This document shows, one piece after another, positions 27,336-40,400 of a DNA stretch of 64,000 nucleotides. Position numbers and translations under genes: made by a program. Under the pieces are notes generated by a model, which had not been told where the DNA came from, did no database searches, and saw nothing but the letters and a program-made list of their open reading frames with translations. Source of the stretch: Cavia porcellus (Eukaryota > Chordata > Mammalia > Rodentia > Caviidae); assembly GCF_034190915.1 (NCBI RefSeq), contig NW_026947546.1, positions 2,976,001 to 3,040,000 of the forward strand. The letters are read 5' to 3'. Every line of letters starts with the position of its first letter. Position 1 is the first letter of the stretch.

Positions 27336-28780
27336 TAAACCTAACCCTAAACCTAAAACTATCCCTAAAACTAATCATAATACTGAGCCTAACACTAACC
27401 CTAAGCCTAACCCTAACCCTAATTTCTAACTCTAACCCTAACCAGAACAGTAACCCTAGTCCATAACCCTAACATTAACCTTTACAATAACCCTAACCCT
27501 AACAGTAACACTAACCCCTAAGCCTGACCCTAACCTTATCCCTAATCCCTAAGCCTAGCTCTAACAATAACACTAACCCTAACCATAACCCTAAATATAA
27601 CTGTAAACCTAACCCTAACCATAACCATATTCTTATCACCTAACCCATAACAATAAACAAAACCCGAACCCTAAACCTAACCCTAAACCTAATAGTAACC
27701 CCGAACCTATCAGTCTTCTGAAGCCTAACCCGGACCCTATCCCTAACACCTAACCCCTAAACCTAACCCTAACATGCCCCTAACCCTAACCTTAAATGTA
27801 ACCGTAAACCTAACCCTAACCCTAACCCTAACCCTAACCCTAACCCTAACCATTACCCTAACACGAACACTAATCCTAAACTCTAACCCTAACACTTACC
27901 CTAACCCTAACCCTAAACTGTAAAACCAAACCCTAACCCTAACACAAACCCTAACCCAAAATCAAACCTAACCCTAACTTAATCCTAACCCTAACCCTAA
28001 CCCTAACCCTAACCCATAACAATAACCTTAACCCTAACCGTAACCCTAACCCTAACACTAACTTCTAACCTTAACCCTAACCATAATCATAACCCTAAGA
28101 CTAAATCTCACCCTAAACTCTAACACTAACCCTAAACGTAACACTAACCCTAAACCTATACCATATCATAACCCTAAACCTAACACTAAACCTAACGCAA
28201 AACCTAACCCTAAAACTAAACCTAATCCTAAAACCTAACCCTAACCCTAACTCTAAGCCTAACCCTAAAACTAACCATAACCCTAACTTTAACCTTAACC
28301 CTTACCCCAAACCTATCTCTAAACCTGACCCTAAACCTAACCCTAATCTAACCCTAACCCTAACCATAACCCTAACCCTTACCCTTACCCTAAACTCTAA
28401 CCCTAACGCTAACCCTAACCCTTATCACTAACTCTAAACGCTAACAATAAACCTAACCCTAAACCGAACCATAAACCTAAAACTAAACTTAACCCTAACC
28501 ATAACGCTAACCCTAACCGTAACCCTTGTTTTAACCCTAAGCAGAATACTAACACTAATCCATCACCCTAACCTTAACCCTTACCATAACCCTAACACTA
28601 AATGTAAAACTAGCCCCTAACCCTAACACTAACCCTATCCGTAATCCCTAACCCTAATCCTAACCCTAACACTAAAACTAGCCGTAAACCTAAATGTACC
28701 ACCAACACTAAACGTAACCCTAAACATAACCTTAACCATATTCTTAACACCTAACACTTAACCCTAACCCAAACCCTAAA

Positions 28781-29022
28781 CCTAACCATAACCCTAACAC
28801 TAACACTAATGCTAACTCTAAACCCTAACCATAACCCTCACCCTAACGCTAACCCAAAACCTACCTCTAATCCCTATCCTAAACCTAACCCTAACCCTAA
28901 ACCTAACCATAACCCTAACACTAACACTAATGCTAACACTAAACCCTAACCATAACCCTCACCCTAACGCTAACCCAAAACCTACCTCTAATCCCTATCC
29001 TAAACCTAACCCTAACCCTAAA
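28781..29022 (+). repeat. 121 bp tandem duplication within E, copy A only
   Basis: Two adjacent 121 bp copies (28,781-28,901 and 28,902-29,022) run from cctaaccataaccctaac through ctctaatccctatcc to ccctaaa. I see one difference between them (gctaactctaa against gctaacactaa). The equivalent place in copy B, near 36,935-37,060, has the block once. 121 is not a multiple of six, so this is a segment duplication and not simple hexamer slippage. Confidence 0.93.
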
Positions 29023-31285
29023 CCTAACCCTAAACCGAACACTAACCGTAACCCTAAACATAACCTTAACCCTAACCCTCCCTACCTATAATCATAACCC
29101 TAAACCAGTCTAACACTAACCCTAACTTTAACAGTTAACCATAAACCTTAACCCTAACGCTAACCCTAACCCTAACATCTAACACTAAACCTATCCCTAA
29201 ACAAAGCCTAATCATAACCATAACCCTAACACTCTAAAACTAAACCATACCGAAACCCTAACCCTATCAATAACACTAACCCTAGCCCTAACCCTAACTT
29301 CTAACTCTAACCCTAACCCTTACACTATCACTAACACTAAACCTAACCCTAACTGAAACCCTAACCCTAAAGCTAACCTCTAACCCTAACCCTAGCCCTT
29401 ACCCTAACCCAAACCCCTACGCAAACCCTAACCCTAACCGTAACCCTAAACCTCACACTAACACTAAACCTAAAACTAACTCTAAACCTAACCTTAACCC
29501 TAACCCTAACCCTAACCCTAACCCTAACCCTAACCCTAACACTCACACTAACACTATCCCTAATCGCTAACCCTAACCATAACGATAACCCAAACTCTAA
29601 CACCAAACCCTAACCCTAATCATAACACAAAACCTCACCGTAACCCTAACCCTAACCCTAGCTCTAATCCTAACTTTCTAACCCTAACCCTAATCCTAAC
29701 CCTAACCCTAACACCTTAGCCTAACCCTAACACCTAACCCTAACCCTAACCCTATCCCTAACCGTAAACCTAAAGCTAACCCTATCCCTAGTCCTAACCC
29801 TATCAATAAACTAAACCCTAGACCTAAAACTATCCCTAAGCCTAATCTTAGAACTGAGCCTAACGCTAACACTAACTGTAAACTTAACACTAATCCATAA
29901 CCATAACCCTAACCCAAACCACAAAATTCACTCTAACCCTGTCCCTACTCCCTAACGCTAACCCTAAACCTAACCCAAACACTAAACCTGAAACCCTAAC
30001 CCTAAACTGAACCCGAACCTAATCCTAAACTTAACCCTAAACCTAACGCTAAAACTAACCATAACCCTAACCGTAACCCTAAGCTTAACCCTAACCCTAA
30101 AACTAACACGAACCCAAATTAATAACCCTAAACCTAACTCGAAACCTAACCCTAATCCCTAACCCTAACGATAAGCCTAAAAGTAACCCTATACCTAAAC
30201 CCTATCCCTAATCACTATTCCTAACCATAACCATAACCCAAACACTAACATCAAAACCCTAACCCTAATCGTAACACAAAACTTCACCGTAACCCTAACC
30301 CTATCCCTAGCTCTAATCCTAACCATCTAACTCTAACCTTAACCCTAATTCTAACCCGAACCCGAAAACTACCACCAAAACCTAACCCTAACCCTAAGCC
30401 CTAACCCTAACCCTAACACTATCCCTAACCGTAAACCTAATGCTAACCCTATCCCTAACCCTAAACCTATCAATAAACCGAACCCTAGCCCTAAAACTAT
30501 CCCTAACCCTAATCCTGGAAATGAGCCTAAAACAAATTCTAACTGTAAACGTAACAGTAATCCATAACCCTAACCTAACCCTAACCCTAAACTCACTCTA
30601 ACCCTATCACTAATTCCTAACTCTAACTCTAACCCTAACCCAAACACTAACCCCGAAACCCTAACCCTAAACCTAACCCTAACATTAATCCTAACCTTCT
30701 AACCCTAACACTAACCCTAACCCTAACCCTAACGCTAAAACTAACACTAACCCGAAACCCTAACCCTAACCCTAAGCCTAACACTAACACCTAACCCTAA
30801 CCATATCCCTATCATCAAAGCTAAAGCTAATGCTAACCCTGTCCCTAACCCTAACACAGACAATAAACCTAACCAAAAACCTAAAACTATCCCTAACCCT
30901 AATCATAATACTCAGCCTAACACTAACCCTAAGCCTAACCCTAACCCTAACCCTTACGATAAGCCTAAACCTAACCCAAAACCTAAACCCTATCAGTAAT
31001 CGCTAACCGTAACCATAACCATAAAACAAACACTAACACCAAAATCCTAATTCTAATCATAACACAAAACCTCACCGTAACCCTAACCCGAACCCTAGCT
31101 CTAATCCTAACCTTCTAGCCCTGACCCTAAGCCTAATCCTAACCCTAACCCTAACACCTAACCCTAACCCTAACCCTAACACCTAACCCTAACCCTAACC
31201 CTATCCCTATCCGTAAACCTAATGCTAACCCTATCTCTAACCCTAACCCTATCAATAAACTAAACCCTAGCCCTAAAACTATCCC

Positions 31286-31325
31286 TAAAGCTAACCCTAA
31301 CCCTAACCCTAACCCTAACACAAAC
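31286..31325 (+). repeat. Canonical hexamer patch replacing part of S
   Basis: Where other S copies read taatcctagaactgagcc between aaactatccctaaa and aactgtaaac, this copy has gctaaccctaaccc followed by several perfect CCCTAA units and then acacaaaccc. The same patch occurs near 39,320, 48,079 (six perfect hexamers) and 51,447. A degenerate stretch has been replaced by canonical repeats, presumably by exchange or template switching with a clean tract. Confidence 0.75.
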
Positions 31326-33960
31326 CCTAACTGTAAACTTAACACTAATCCATAATCATAACCCTAACCCAAACCCTAAAATTCACACTAACCCTATCCC
31401 TATTCCATAACCCTTACCGTAACCCTAACCCAAACACTAACCCCGAAACCCTAACCCTAAACCGAACCCGAACCCTAATCCTAAAATTAACCCTAAACCT
31501 AACCCTAAACATAACCATAACCCTAACCATAACCCTAACCCTAACCCTAACCCTAAAACTAACACAAACCCAAATTCATAACCCTAAACCTAACTCTAAT
31601 CCTAACCCTAATCCCTAACACTAACGATAAGCCTAAACCTAACCCTAAACCTAAACCCTATCCCTAATCGCTAACCGTAACCATAACCATAACCCAAACA
31701 CTAACACCAAAACCCGAACCCTAATCATAACACAAAACCTCACCGTAACCCTAACCCTAACCCTAGCTCTAATCCTAACCATCTAACTCTAACCCTATCC
31801 CTAATCCTAACCCGAACGCTAACAATAACACCTATCCCTAACCCTAATACTAAGCCCTAACTCTAACCCTATCCCTAACCGTAAACCTAATGCTAACCCT
31901 ATCCCTAACCCTAAACCTATCAATAAACCTAACACTAGCCCTAAAACTATCCCTAACCCTAATCCTAGAAATGAGCCAAAAACTAACTCTAACTGTAAAC
32001 GTAACATTAATCCATAACCCTAACCCTAACCCTACCCCTAAACTCACTCTAACCCTATCCCTAAACCCTAACCCTAACCCTAACCCTCACCCAAACACTA
32101 ACCCCGAAACCCTAACTCTAAACCTAACCCTAACATTAATCCTAGGCTTCTAACCCTAACCCTAACCCTAGACCTAACCCTAACGCTAAAACTAGCCCTA
32201 ACCCGAAATCCTAACCCTAACCCTAAGCCTAACACTAACACCTAACCCTAACCATAACACTATCATTAAACCTAAAGCTAATGCTAACCCTGTCCCTAAC
32301 CCTAACCCAGACAACAAACCTAACCCTAAACCTAAAACTATCCCTAACCCTAATCATAATACTGAGCCTAACACTAACCCTAAGCCTAACCCTAACCCTA
32401 ATTTCTAACTGTAACCCTAACCAGAACACTAACCCTAGTCCATAACCCTAACATTAACCTTTACAATAACCCTAACACTAACCATAACACTAACCCCTAA
32501 GCCTGACCCTAACCTTATTTCTAATCCCTAAGCCTAGCTCTAACAATAACACTAACCCTAACCATAACCCTAAACATAACTGTAAACCTAACCCTAACCA
32601 TAACCATATTCTTATCACCTCACCCATAACTATACCAAAACCCGAACCCTAAACCTAACTCTAAACCTAATAGTAACGCTGAACCTATCAGTATCCAAAG
32701 CCTAACCCTGACCCTATCCCTAACACCTAACCCCTAAACCCTACCCTAACCTGCCCCTAACCCTAACCTTAAACGTAACCGTAAACCTAATGCTAACCCT
32801 AACCCTAACCGTAACCGTAACCCTAACCATTACCCTAACACTAACACTAATCATAAACTCTAACCCTAACACATACCCTAACCCTAACCCTAAACTGTAA
32901 AACCAAACCCTAACCCTAACACAAACCCTAACCCTAAATCTAAACATAACCCTAACCCAAATCCTAACCCTAATCCTAACCCTAACCCATAACAATAACC
33001 CTAACCCTAACCTTAAACCTAAGCCTAACACTAATTTCTAACCTTAACCCTAACCCTAATCATAACCCTAAGACTAAATCTCACCCTAAACTCTAACACT
33101 AACCCTAACCGTAACCCTAACCCTAAACCTAAACCATATCATAACCCTAAACCTAACACTAACCCTAACACTAAACCTAACCCTAAAACCTAACCCTAAC
33201 CCTAACACTAACCCTAACCCTAAAACAAACCATAACCCTAACCTTAACCTTAATCTTAACCCCAACCCTATCCCTATACCTTACCCTAAACCTAACCCTA
33301 ATTTAACCCTAACCCTAACCAAAACCCTAACCCTTACGCTTACCCTAAACTCAAACACTAACGCTAACCCTAACCCTAATCTCTAACTCTAAACGCTAAC
33401 AATAAACCTAACCCTAAACCGAACCATAAACCTAAACCTAAACTTAATCCTAACCATAACGCTAACCCTAACCGTAACCCTAGTTTTAACCTTAAGCCGA
33501 ATACTAACACTAATCCATAACACTAACATCAACCCTTACCATAACCCTAACACTAAATGTAAAACTAGCCCCTAACCCTAACACTAACCCTATCTGTAAT
33601 CACTAACCCTAATCCTAACCCTAACACTAAAACTAGCTGTAACCCTAAATGTACCAAAAACACTAAACGTAACCCTAAACATAACCTTAACCATATCCTT
33701 AACACCTAACCCCTAACCCAAACCCTAAACCTAACCATAACCCTAACACTAACACTAATGCTAACACTAAACACTAACCATAACCCTCACCCAAACGCTA
33801 ACCCAAATCCTACCTCTAATCCCTATCCTAAACCTAACCCTAACCCTAAACCTAACCCTAAACCGAACACTAACCGTAACCCTAAACATAACCTTAACCC
33901 TAACCCTCCCAACCTATAACCATAACCCTAAACCAAAGTCTAACACTAATCCTAACTTTA

Positions 33961-33997
33961 ACACTTAACCCTAAACCTTAAACCTAACCCTAACATC
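33961..33997 (+). other. Breakpoint between super-repeat copies A and B
   Basis: Left of this interval the sequence matches 41,941-42,014 (taatcctaactttaacac). Right of it, it matches 25,842 onward (catctagcactaaacc). The equivalent place at the end of copy B reads ccttaaccctaacatctaac, without the extra aacctaa. The switch is inside E, in a stretch common to both parents, as expected for unequal homologous exchange. Confidence 0.85.
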
Positions 33998-34189
33998 TAG
34001 CACTAAACCTACCCTAAACAAAGCCTAACAATAACCCTAACCTTAACACTCAAAAACTAACCCATACCGAAACCCTAACCCTATCAATAACACTAATCCT
34101 AGCCCTAACCCTTACTTCTAACTCTAACTCAAACCCTTACACTATCCCTAACACTGAACCTAACCCTAACTGAAACCATAACCCTAAAG

Positions 34190-37100
34190 CTAACCTCTAA
34201 CCCTAACCCTAGCCCTTACCCTAACCCAAAACCCTACGCAAAACCTAACCCTAACCCTAACCCTAAATCTCACACTAACCCTAAACCTAACCCTAACTCT
34301 AAACCTAACATTAACCCTAACCCTAACCCTAACCCTAACCCTAACCCTAACACTCACCCTAACCCTATCCCTAATCGCTAACCCTAACCATAACCATAAC
34401 CCAAACACTAACACCAAAACCCTAACCCTAATCATAACACAAAACCTCACCGTAAACCTAACAATAACCCTAGCTATAATCCTAACCTTCTAGCCCTGAC
34501 CCTAACCCTAATCCTAACCCTAACCCTAACACCTAAACCTAACCCTAACACGTAAACCTAACCCTATCCCTATCCCTAACTGTAAACCTAATGCTAACCT
34601 TATCCCTAACCCTAACCCTATCAATAAACTAAACCCTAGCCCTAAAACTATCCCTAAACCTAATCCTAGAACTGAGCCTAATGCTAATTCTAACTGTAAA
34701 CTTAACGGTAATCCATAACCTTAACCCTAACCCAAACCCTAAAACTCACTCTAACCCTATCCCTAATCCCTCACCCTAACCCTAACCCTAACACAAACAC
34801 TAACCCGAAAACCCTAACCCTAAACCTAAAACTATCCCTAACCCTAATCATAATACTGAGCCTAACACTAACCCTAAGCCTAACCCTAACCCTAATTTCT
34901 AACTCTAACCCTAACCAGAACAGTAACCCTAGTCCATAACCCTAACATTAACCTTTACAATAACCCTAACCCTAACCGTAACACTAACCCCTAAGCCTGA
35001 CACTAACCTTATCCCTAATCCCTAAGCCTAGCTCTAACAATAACTCTAACCCTAACCATAACCCTAAACATAACTGTAAACCTAACTCTAACCATAACCA
35101 TATTCTTATCACCTAACCCATAACCCTAACCAAAACCCGAACCCTAAACCTAACACTAAACCTAATAGTAACGCTGAACCTATCAGTATTCGGAAGCCTA
35201 AACCTGACACTATCCCTAACACCTAACCCCTTAACGTAACCCTAACCTGCCCCTAACCCTAACCTTAAACGTAACCGTAAACCTAATGCTAAACCTAACC
35301 CTAACCGTAACCGTTACCCTAAACATTACCCTAACACTAACACTAATCCTAAACTCTAACCCTAACACTTACCCTAACACTAACCCTAAACTGTAAAACC
35401 AAACCCTAACCCTAACACAAACCCTAACCCAAAATCTAAATCTAACCCTAACCCAAATCCTAACCCTAACCCTAACCCTAACCCAGACAATAAACCTAAC
35501 CCTAAACCTAAAACTATCCCTAAAACTAATCATAATACTGAGCCTAACACTAACCCTAAGCCTAACCCTAACCCTAATTTCTAACTCTAACCCTAACCAG
35601 AACAGTAACCCTAGTCCATAACCCTAACATTAACCTTTACAATAACCCTAACCCTAACAGTAACACTAACCCCTAAGCCTGACCCTAACCTTATCCCTAA
35701 TCCCTAAGCCTAGCTCTAACAATAACACTAACCCTAACCATAACCCTAAATATAACTGTAAACCTAACCCTAACCATAACCATATTCTTATCACCTAACC
35801 CATAACAATAAACAAAACCCGAACCCTAAACCTAACCCTAAACCTAATAGTAACCCCGAACCTATCAGTCTTCTGAAGCCTAACCCGGACCCTATCCCTA
35901 ACACCTAACCCCTAAACCTAACCCTAACATGCCCCTAACCCTAACCTTAAATGTAACCGTAAACCTAACCCTAACCCTAACCCTAACCCTAACCCTAACC
36001 ATTACCCTAACACGAACACTAATCCTAAACTCTAACCCTAACACTTACCCTAACCCTAACCCTAAACTGTAAAACCAAACCCTAACCCTAACACAAACCC
36101 TAACCCAAAATCAAACCTAACCCTAACTTAATCCTAACCCTAACCCTAACCCTAACCCTAACCCATAACAATAACCTTAACCCTAACCGTAACCCTAACC
36201 CTAACACTAACTTCTAACCTTAACCCTAACCATAATCATAACCCTAAGACTAAATCTCACCCTAAACTCTAACACTAACCCTAAACGTAACACTAACCCT
36301 AAACCTATACCATATCATAACCCTAAACCTAACACTAAACCTAACGCAAAACCTAACCCTAAAACTAAACCTAATCCTAAAACCTAACCCTAACCCTAAC
36401 TCTAAGCCTAACCCTAAAACTAACCATAACCCTAACTTTAACCTTAACCCTTACCCCAAACCTATCCCTAAACCTGACCCTAAACCTAACCCTAATCTAA
36501 CCCTAACCCTAACCATAACCCTAACCCTTACCCTTACCCTAAACTCTAACCCTAACGCTAACCCTAACCCTTATCACTAACTCTAAACGCTAACAATAAA
36601 CCTAACCCTAAACCGAACCATAAACCTAAAACTAAACTTAACCCTAACCATAACGCTAACCCTAACCGTAACCCTTGTTTTAACCCTAAGCAGAATACTA
36701 ACACTAATCCATCACCCTAACCTTAACCCTTACCATAACCCTAACACTAAATGTAAAACTAGCCCCTAACCCTAACACTAACCCTATCCGTAATCCCTAA
36801 CCCTAATCCTAACCCTAACACTAAAACTAGCCGTAAACCTAAATGTACCACCAACACTAAACGTAACCCTAAACATAACCTTAACCATATTCTTAACACC
36901 TAACACTTAACCCTAACCCAAACCCTAAACCTAACCATAACCCTAACACTAACACTAATGCTAACTCTAAACCCTAACCATAACCCTCACCCTAACGCTA
37001 ACCCAAAACCTACCTCTAATCCCTATCCTAAACCTAACCCTAACCCTAAACCTAACCCTAAACCGAACACTAACCGTAACCCTAAACATAACCTTAACCC

Positions 37101-37400
37101 TAACCCTCCCTACCTATAATCATAACCCTAAACCAGTCTAACACTAACCCTAACTTTAACACTTAACCATAAACCTTAACCCTAACGCTAACCCTAACCC
37201 TAACATCTAACACTAAACCTATCCCTAAACAAAGCCTAATCATAACCATAACCCTAACACCCTAAAACTAAACCATACCGAAACCCTAACCCTATCAATA
37301 ACACTAACCCTAGCCCTAACCCTAACTTCTAACTCTAACCCTAACCCTTACACTATCACTAACACTAAACCTAACCCTAACTGAAACCCTAACCCTAAAG
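34190..37400 (+). repeat. HOR unit 9 (copy of unit 7)
   Basis: It carries the same S-to-P jump near 34,815 and N-to-P join near 35,470, with K tags at 35,099 (delta) and 35,781 (beta) and T near 36,675. The minus-strand translation of its H module is identical over 86 codons to that of unit 7, showing that not even silent changes accumulated there. E is single, without the 121 bp duplication. Confidence 0.9.
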
Positions 37401-40400
37401 CTAACCTCTAACCCTAACCCTAGCCCTTACCCTAACCCAAACCCCTACGCAAACCCTAACCCTAACCGTAACCCTAAACCTCACACTAACACTAAACCTA
37501 AAACTAACTCTAAACCTAACCTTAACCCTAACCCTAACCCTAACCCTAACCCTAACCCTAACCCTAACCCTAACACTCACACTAACACTATCCCTAATCG
37601 CTAACCCTAACCATAACGATAACCCAAACTCTAACACCAAACCCTAACCCTAATCATAACACAAAACCTCACCGTAACCCTAACCCTAACCCTAGCTCTA
37701 ATCCTAACTTTCTAACTCTAACCCTAATCCTAACCCTAACCCTAACACCTTAGCCTAACCCTAACACCTAACCCTAACCCTAACCCTATCCCTAACCGTA
37801 AACCTAAAGCTAACCCTATCCCTAGCCCTAACCCTATCAATAAACTAAACCCTAGACCTAAAACTATCCCTAAGCCTAATCTTAGAACTGAGCCTAACGC
37901 TAACACTAACTGTAAACTTAACACTAATCCATAACCATAACCCTAACCCAAACCACAAAATTCACTCTAACCCTGTCCCTACTCCCTAACGCTAACCCTA
38001 AACCTAACCCAAACACTAAACCTGAAACCCTAACCCTAAACCGAACCCGAACCTAATCCTAAACTTAACCCTAAACCTAACGCTAAAACTAACCATAACC
38101 CTAACCGTAACCCTAAGCTTAACCCTAACCCTAAAACTAACACGAACCCAAATTAATAACCCTAAACCTAACTCGAAACCTAACCCTAATCCCTAACCCT
38201 AACGATAAGCCTAAAAGTAACCCTATACCTAAACCCTATCCCTAATCACTATTCCTAACCATAACCATAACCCAAACACTAACATCAAAACCCTAACCCT
38301 AATCGTAACACAAAACTTCACCGTAACCCTAACCCTATCCCTAGCTCTAATCCTAACCATCTAACTCTAACCTTAACCCTAATTCTAACCCGAACCCGAA
38401 AACTACCACCAAAACCTAACCCTAACCCTAAGCCCTAACCCTAACCCTAACACTATCCCTAACCGTAAACCTAATGCTAACCCTATCCCTAACCCTAAAC
38501 CTATCAATAAACCGAACCCTAGCCCTAAAACTATCCCTAACCCTAATCCTGGAAATGAGCCTAAAACACATTCTAACTGTAAACGTAACAGTAATCCATA
38601 ACCCTAACCTAACCCTAACCCTAAACTCACTCTAACCCTATCACTAATTCCTAACTCTAACTCTAACCCTAACCCAAACACTAACCCCGAAACCCTAACC
38701 CTAAACCTAACCCTAACATTAATCCTAACCTTCTAACCCTAACACTAACCCTAACCCTAACCCTAACGCTAAAACTAACACTAACCCGAAACCCTAACCC
38801 TAACCCTAAGCCTAACACTAACACCTAACCCTAACCATATCCCTATCATCAAAGCTAAAGCTAATGCTAACCCTGTCCCTAACCCTAACACAGACAATAA
38901 ACCTAACCAAAAACCTAAAACTATCCCTAACCCTAATCATAATACTCAGCCTAACACTAACCCTAAGCCTAACCCTAACCCTAACCCTTACGATAAGCCT
39001 AAACCTAACCCAAAACCTAAACCCTATCAGTAATCGCTAACCGTAACCATAACCATAAAACAAACACTAACACCAAAATCCTAATTCTAATCATAACACA
39101 AAACCTCACCGTAACCCTAACCCGAACCCTAGCTCTAATCCTAACCTTCTAGCCCTGACCCTAAGCCTAATCCTAACCCTAACCCTAACACCTAACCCTA
39201 ACCCTAACCCTAACACCTAACCCTAACCCTAACCCTATCCCTATCCGTAAACCTAATGCTAACCCTATCTCTAACCCTAACCCTATCAATAAACTAAACC
39301 CTAGCCCTAAAACTATCCCTAAAGCTAACCCTAACCCTAACCCTAACCCTAACACAAACCCTAACTGTAAACTTAACACTAATCCATAATCATAACCCTA
39401 ACCCAAACCCTAAAATTCACACTAACCCTATCCCTATTCCATAACCCTTACCGTAACCCTAACCCAAACACTAACCCCGAAACCCTAACCCTAAACCGAA
39501 CCCGAACCCTAATCCTAAAATTAACCCTAAACCTAACCCTAAACATAACCATAACCCTAACCATAACCCTAACCCTAACCCTAACCCTAAAACTAACACA
39601 AACCCAAATTCATAACCCTAAACCTAACTCTAATCCTAACCCTAATCCCTAACACTAACGATAAGCCTAAACCTAACCCTAAACCTAAACCCTATCCCTA
39701 ATCGCTAACCATAACCATAACCATAACCCAAACACTAACACCAAAACCCGAACCCTAATCATAACACAAAACCTCACCGTAACCCTAACCCTAACCCTAG
39801 CTCTAATCCTAACCATCTAACTCTAACCCTATCCCTAATCCTAACCCGAACGCTAACAATAACACCTATCCCTAACCCTAATACTAAGCCCTAACTCTAA
39901 CCCTATCCCTAACCGTAAACCTAATGCTAACCCTATCCCTAACCCTAAACCTATCAATAAACCTAACACTAGCCCTAAAACTATCCCTAACCCTAATCCT
40001 AGAAATGAGCCAAAAACTAACTCTAACTGTAAACGTAACATTAATCCATAACCCTAACCCTAACCCTACCCCTAAACTCACTCTAACCCTATCCCTAAAC
40101 CCTAACCCTAACCCTAACCCTCACCCAAACACTAACCCCGAAACCCTAACTCTAAACCTAACCCTAACATTAATCCTAGGCTTCTAACCCTAACCCTAAC
40201 CCTAGACCTAACCCTAACGCTAAAACTAGCCCTAACCCGAAATCCTAACCCTAACCCTAAGCCTAACACTAACACCTAACCCTAACCATAACACTATCAT
40301 TAAACCTAAAGCTAATGCTAACCCTGTCCCTAACCCTAACCCAGACAACAAACCTAACCCTAAACCTAAAACTATCCCTAACCCTAATCATAATACTGAG

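Larger units (their letters stand above)
26035..29372 (+). repeat. HOR unit 7 (delta then beta, one S)
   Basis: After H and a single S (tag near 26,424) the sequence jumps from the S block aacccgaaaaccc to the middle of P (aaactatccctaacc) near 26,660. K (26,944) and V follow with the delta tail tattcggaag. N near 27,240 then runs back into P at about 27,320, giving a second P-Q-K-V-N series with K at 27,626 and the beta tail. F, L, T (near 28,527) and E finish the unit. The P-to-N segment is therefore doubled at a spacing of about 681 bp. Confidence 0.87.
25825..33980 (+). repeat. Super-repeat copy A (delta-beta-gamma), ~8.16 kb
   Basis: This segment is repeated immediately to its right with the same modules, joins and rare variants. 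Examples are cactaatcctagcc, atgctaattctaac, tattcggaagcc, aacaataaccctagctataa and aaacttcaccg. Offsets between matching points are 8156 near the start, 8155 to about 27,810, 8149 to about 28,780, 8028 to about 29,500, and 8034 to the end. Each step is a small identified indel: one base, one hexamer, a 121 bp duplication, one hexamer. I found about ten base substitutions over the remainder, so identity is near 99.9 percent by eye. Confidence 0.92.
29373..34189 (+). repeat. HOR unit 8 (gamma type, four S, one P stub)
   Basis: S tags are near 29,765 (variant aaagctaacc), 30,431, 31,215 and 31,881. After the second S a short P stub (about 30,830-30,950) breaks off and re-enters S at cccttacgataagcc, making that S-to-S spacing about 784 bp instead of 666. 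K is at 32,605, and V has the gamma tail tatccaaag. The K flank reads acctcacccataactatacc. F, L, T (near 33,482, with ccttaagccgaatac) and E complete it. Confidence 0.87.

Noticed and set aside
37526..37573. Chromosome-terminal telomere tract
   Set aside because: Only 48 bp are perfect, and degenerate repeats continue for kilobases on both sides.
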